From contig JAHEOA010000036.1 in assembly GCA_018609825.1 (NCBI GenBank), forward strand, positions 1 to 6,086: 6,086 nucleotides of DNA, given 5' to 3'. The notes beneath the pieces are model-generated. The model made no database searches, had not been told where the DNA came from, and saw nothing but the letters and a program-made list of their open reading frames with translations. A program made the translations under genes and the position numbers. Source of the DNA: Candidatus Bipolaricaulota bacterium. Its GTDB lineage: Bacteria; Bipolaricaulota; Bipolaricaulia; RBG-16-55-9. Shown here one piece after another: positions 5,074-6,086 of this stretch (the stretch's first letter is position 1; each line of letters opens with the position of its first letter).

Positions 5074-6086
5074 CAGCTCATCCTCGTCTGGGCCGCATGG
5101 GGCTCCAGCGGCAGCACGTCGTAGCCGAGCCACTCGCACAGCTCCAACAGCGTCGCCTCGTGATCGCCTCGGCCCCACACGAAGTGGTGCGGCAGCCGAT
5201 GGGCGAAGACGTTGGTCATGAACGTCGGGGGATCGACGGGCTCGCCGGCCCAGCGCAGTCGGCCGATCCAGCCGGAGACGCCCTCGTAGCCGCCCGGTCG
5301 ATCCTCGACCTCGCCGGCAAAGACGTGCGCCCGGCCATCTTCCAGCAAGCGCAGGCCGCTGACCGGGCCGGGTTTCAGTTGCATGTCCCGGACCGCCGGC
5401 AGGCCGCGGTTGAAGTGCGTCAGCCACTGGAACGGGTCGTCGCCCGTCCGGTCGGCCCAAGTCTTGGGCGCGTTGCCGCAGTGCCAGAACAGACCGGCTT
5501 CGTCATCGAGATACGACAGATCCATGAGAATGGCGGGTTCGTCGCTGATCGCCTTGAGCGCGAACATCGCCATTAAGCCCGCCATGTCGCCCTCACAGGC
5601 GAAGTCATACCCCCGGTCGGCCAGTCGAGCATACCCGGAGCAGGTCATGGCCTGGCCCTTGTCCGGCAGCTCCGGCCAGCAGCGCAGCGCGACGCCGTCG
5701 TAGCCCTCGCTGATCGTCTCCAGGGCCAGCTCCATGCGCGCCACGTGGCGCAGTTGATCCTCGGTGAAGTCGGACGGCTCGTCAAACTCGGCCAGTCGGG
5801 ATTCGACGGCACCGTCGTCCACGCCGTCGAGCGCGTCGTAGACGAGGTCCAGGGGCTCGCGCTCGATGGCCATGGGCAGATCGGGCACGTTCTCCAAGCG
5901 ATAGAACGCCGGCGCCGTGCCGCCCACCCAGAGCGCGCGCCCCTCCCGGAGCACCTTGCGCGCCCGCAGCGCACGGACGGTCTGGGTGAGCTGTGTCCGG
6001 AAATCCGCACTGTCCGCGGACCCGTAGAACCACTTGGTCGGCAGCGAGCGGTCGACGTCGAGCGAGAGCCCCATGTTCATGCCGCA
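5058..6086 (-). CDS. L-fucose/D-arabinose isomerase-like protein, C-terminal part, 5' end beyond window
   Basis: The visible 340+ residues match the second and third domains of the FucI/AraA-type aldose-ketose isomerases (COG2407 type), which use Mn2+ to interconvert aldose and ketose in the cytoplasm. Seen, counting from the Met at 6080: a Rossmann-like stretch with G-R-A-L-W-V-G-G at 47-54; RCWPEL at 133-138; GYDFACEGDMAGL at 157-169 with Glu163 as metal ligand or base; a D-L-S-Y at 187-190 with Asp187 as second ligand; HCGNAP at 200-205; and RLPHHFVWG at 295-303 supplying a metal-site histidine. The frame is open to the window edge, and the Cys-Gly before that Met fits the family's interior C-G-x-N-type block. 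The real start and roughly a further 100-150 N-terminal residues therefore lie upstream, and the ATG at 6080 is not believed. It heads the kinase-aldolase-GH4 series. The sugar is unknown. Confidence 0.87.
   Translation of the reverse strand, partial: CGMNMGLSLDVDRSLPTKWFYGSADSADFRTQLTQTVRALRARKVLREGRALWVGGTAPAFYRLENVPDLPMAIEREPLDLVYDALDGVDDGAVESRLAEFDEPSDFTEDQLRHVARMELALETISEGYDGVALRCWPELPDKGQAMTCSGYARLADRGYDFACEGDMAGLMAMFALKAISDEPAILMDLSYLDDEAGLFWHCGNAPKTWADRTGDDPFQWLTHFNRGLPAVRDMQLKPGPVSGLRLLEDGRAHVFAGEVEDRPGGYEGVSGWIGRLRWAGEPVDPPTFMTNVFAHRLPHHFVWGRGDHEATLLELCEWLGYDVLPLEPHAAQTRMSWWDGS
5082..5085 (-). promoter_or_regulatory. Ribosome binding site that sets the kinase GTG start
   Basis: Minus-strand GAGG lies 8 bases before the GTG at 5073, inside the final codons of the isomerase. 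No ATG in the kinase frame lies near the start of PfkB homology, so this site decides the GTG call and implies coupled translation. Confidence 0.55.

Noticed and set aside
5074..5460. N-terminal extension of the kinase frame by about 129 codons
   Set aside because: It overlaps the isomerase C-terminus in another frame and is Arg/Pro/Gly-rich without any domain; PfkB homology starts at the GTG at 5073.
6078..6080. ATG at 6080 as the true isomerase start
   Set aside because: The frame continues to the window edge, the preceding Cys-Gly fits an interior family block, and the visible protein lacks the N-terminal domain expected of this isomerase family.
1..6086. tRNA, rRNA, CRISPR array, insertion sequence or attachment site
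   Set aside because: No repeated spacer pattern, transposase motif, terminal repeat or RNA-gene signature was seen; coding density leaves almost no room.

Overview
The window is GC-rich bacterial DNA (roughly 60-65% G+C by eye), densely packed with carbohydrate-catabolism genes. It has no RNA gene, mobile element, CRISPR array or phylogenetic marker. A formylglycine-type sulfatase next to several unusual glycosidases recalls sulfatase-rich polysaccharide degraders (Planctomycetota/Verrucomicrobiota/Lentisphaerota, or sponge-symbiont type bacteria). That is an impression only; the lineage cannot be fixed from this sequence.

Layout. (1) Positions 1-570, minus strand: the N-terminal 190 codons of a type I sulfatase with a CLPSR modification motif and no signal peptide, running off the left edge. 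(2) 571-657: a short divergent intergenic region. (3) 658-1632, plus strand: a five-bladed beta-propeller glycosidase of the GH32/GH43/GH68 type. (4) 1633-1642: a 10-base gap between convergent stops. (5) 1643-6086, minus strand: an apparent operon transcribed right to left. It encodes a fucose/arabinose-isomerase-like protein (5' end beyond the window), a PfkB sugar kinase, a LacD/YihT-type class I aldolase and a MelA-like GH4 NAD-dependent glycosidase. The first three genes overlap (16 and 23 bases); GH4 follows after 49 bases.

How they may work together. GH4 would release a monosaccharide in the cytoplasm, the isomerase would turn the aldose into a ketose, the kinase would phosphorylate it and the aldolase would split it into two three-carbon pieces. 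By my recollection, the kinase and aldolase resemble YihV and YihT of sulfoquinovose glycolysis (sulfo-EMP) more than ordinary phosphofructokinase and fructose-bisphosphate aldolase. A single visible kinase feeding a LacD-type aldolase also fits a sugar whose C6 cannot be phosphorylated (sulfonated, deoxy or otherwise substituted). The kinase keeps one of three recalled sulfonate-binding residues of YihV and has arginine at the other two positions. The aldolase lacks the glutamate normally found two residues after the catalytic lysine. The most interesting reading is therefore a sulfo-EMP-like pathway with a swapped isomerase (FucI-like instead of YihS) and a swapped glycosidase (GH4 instead of GH31), or a related pathway for another C6-modified sugar. 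The substrate is unproven.
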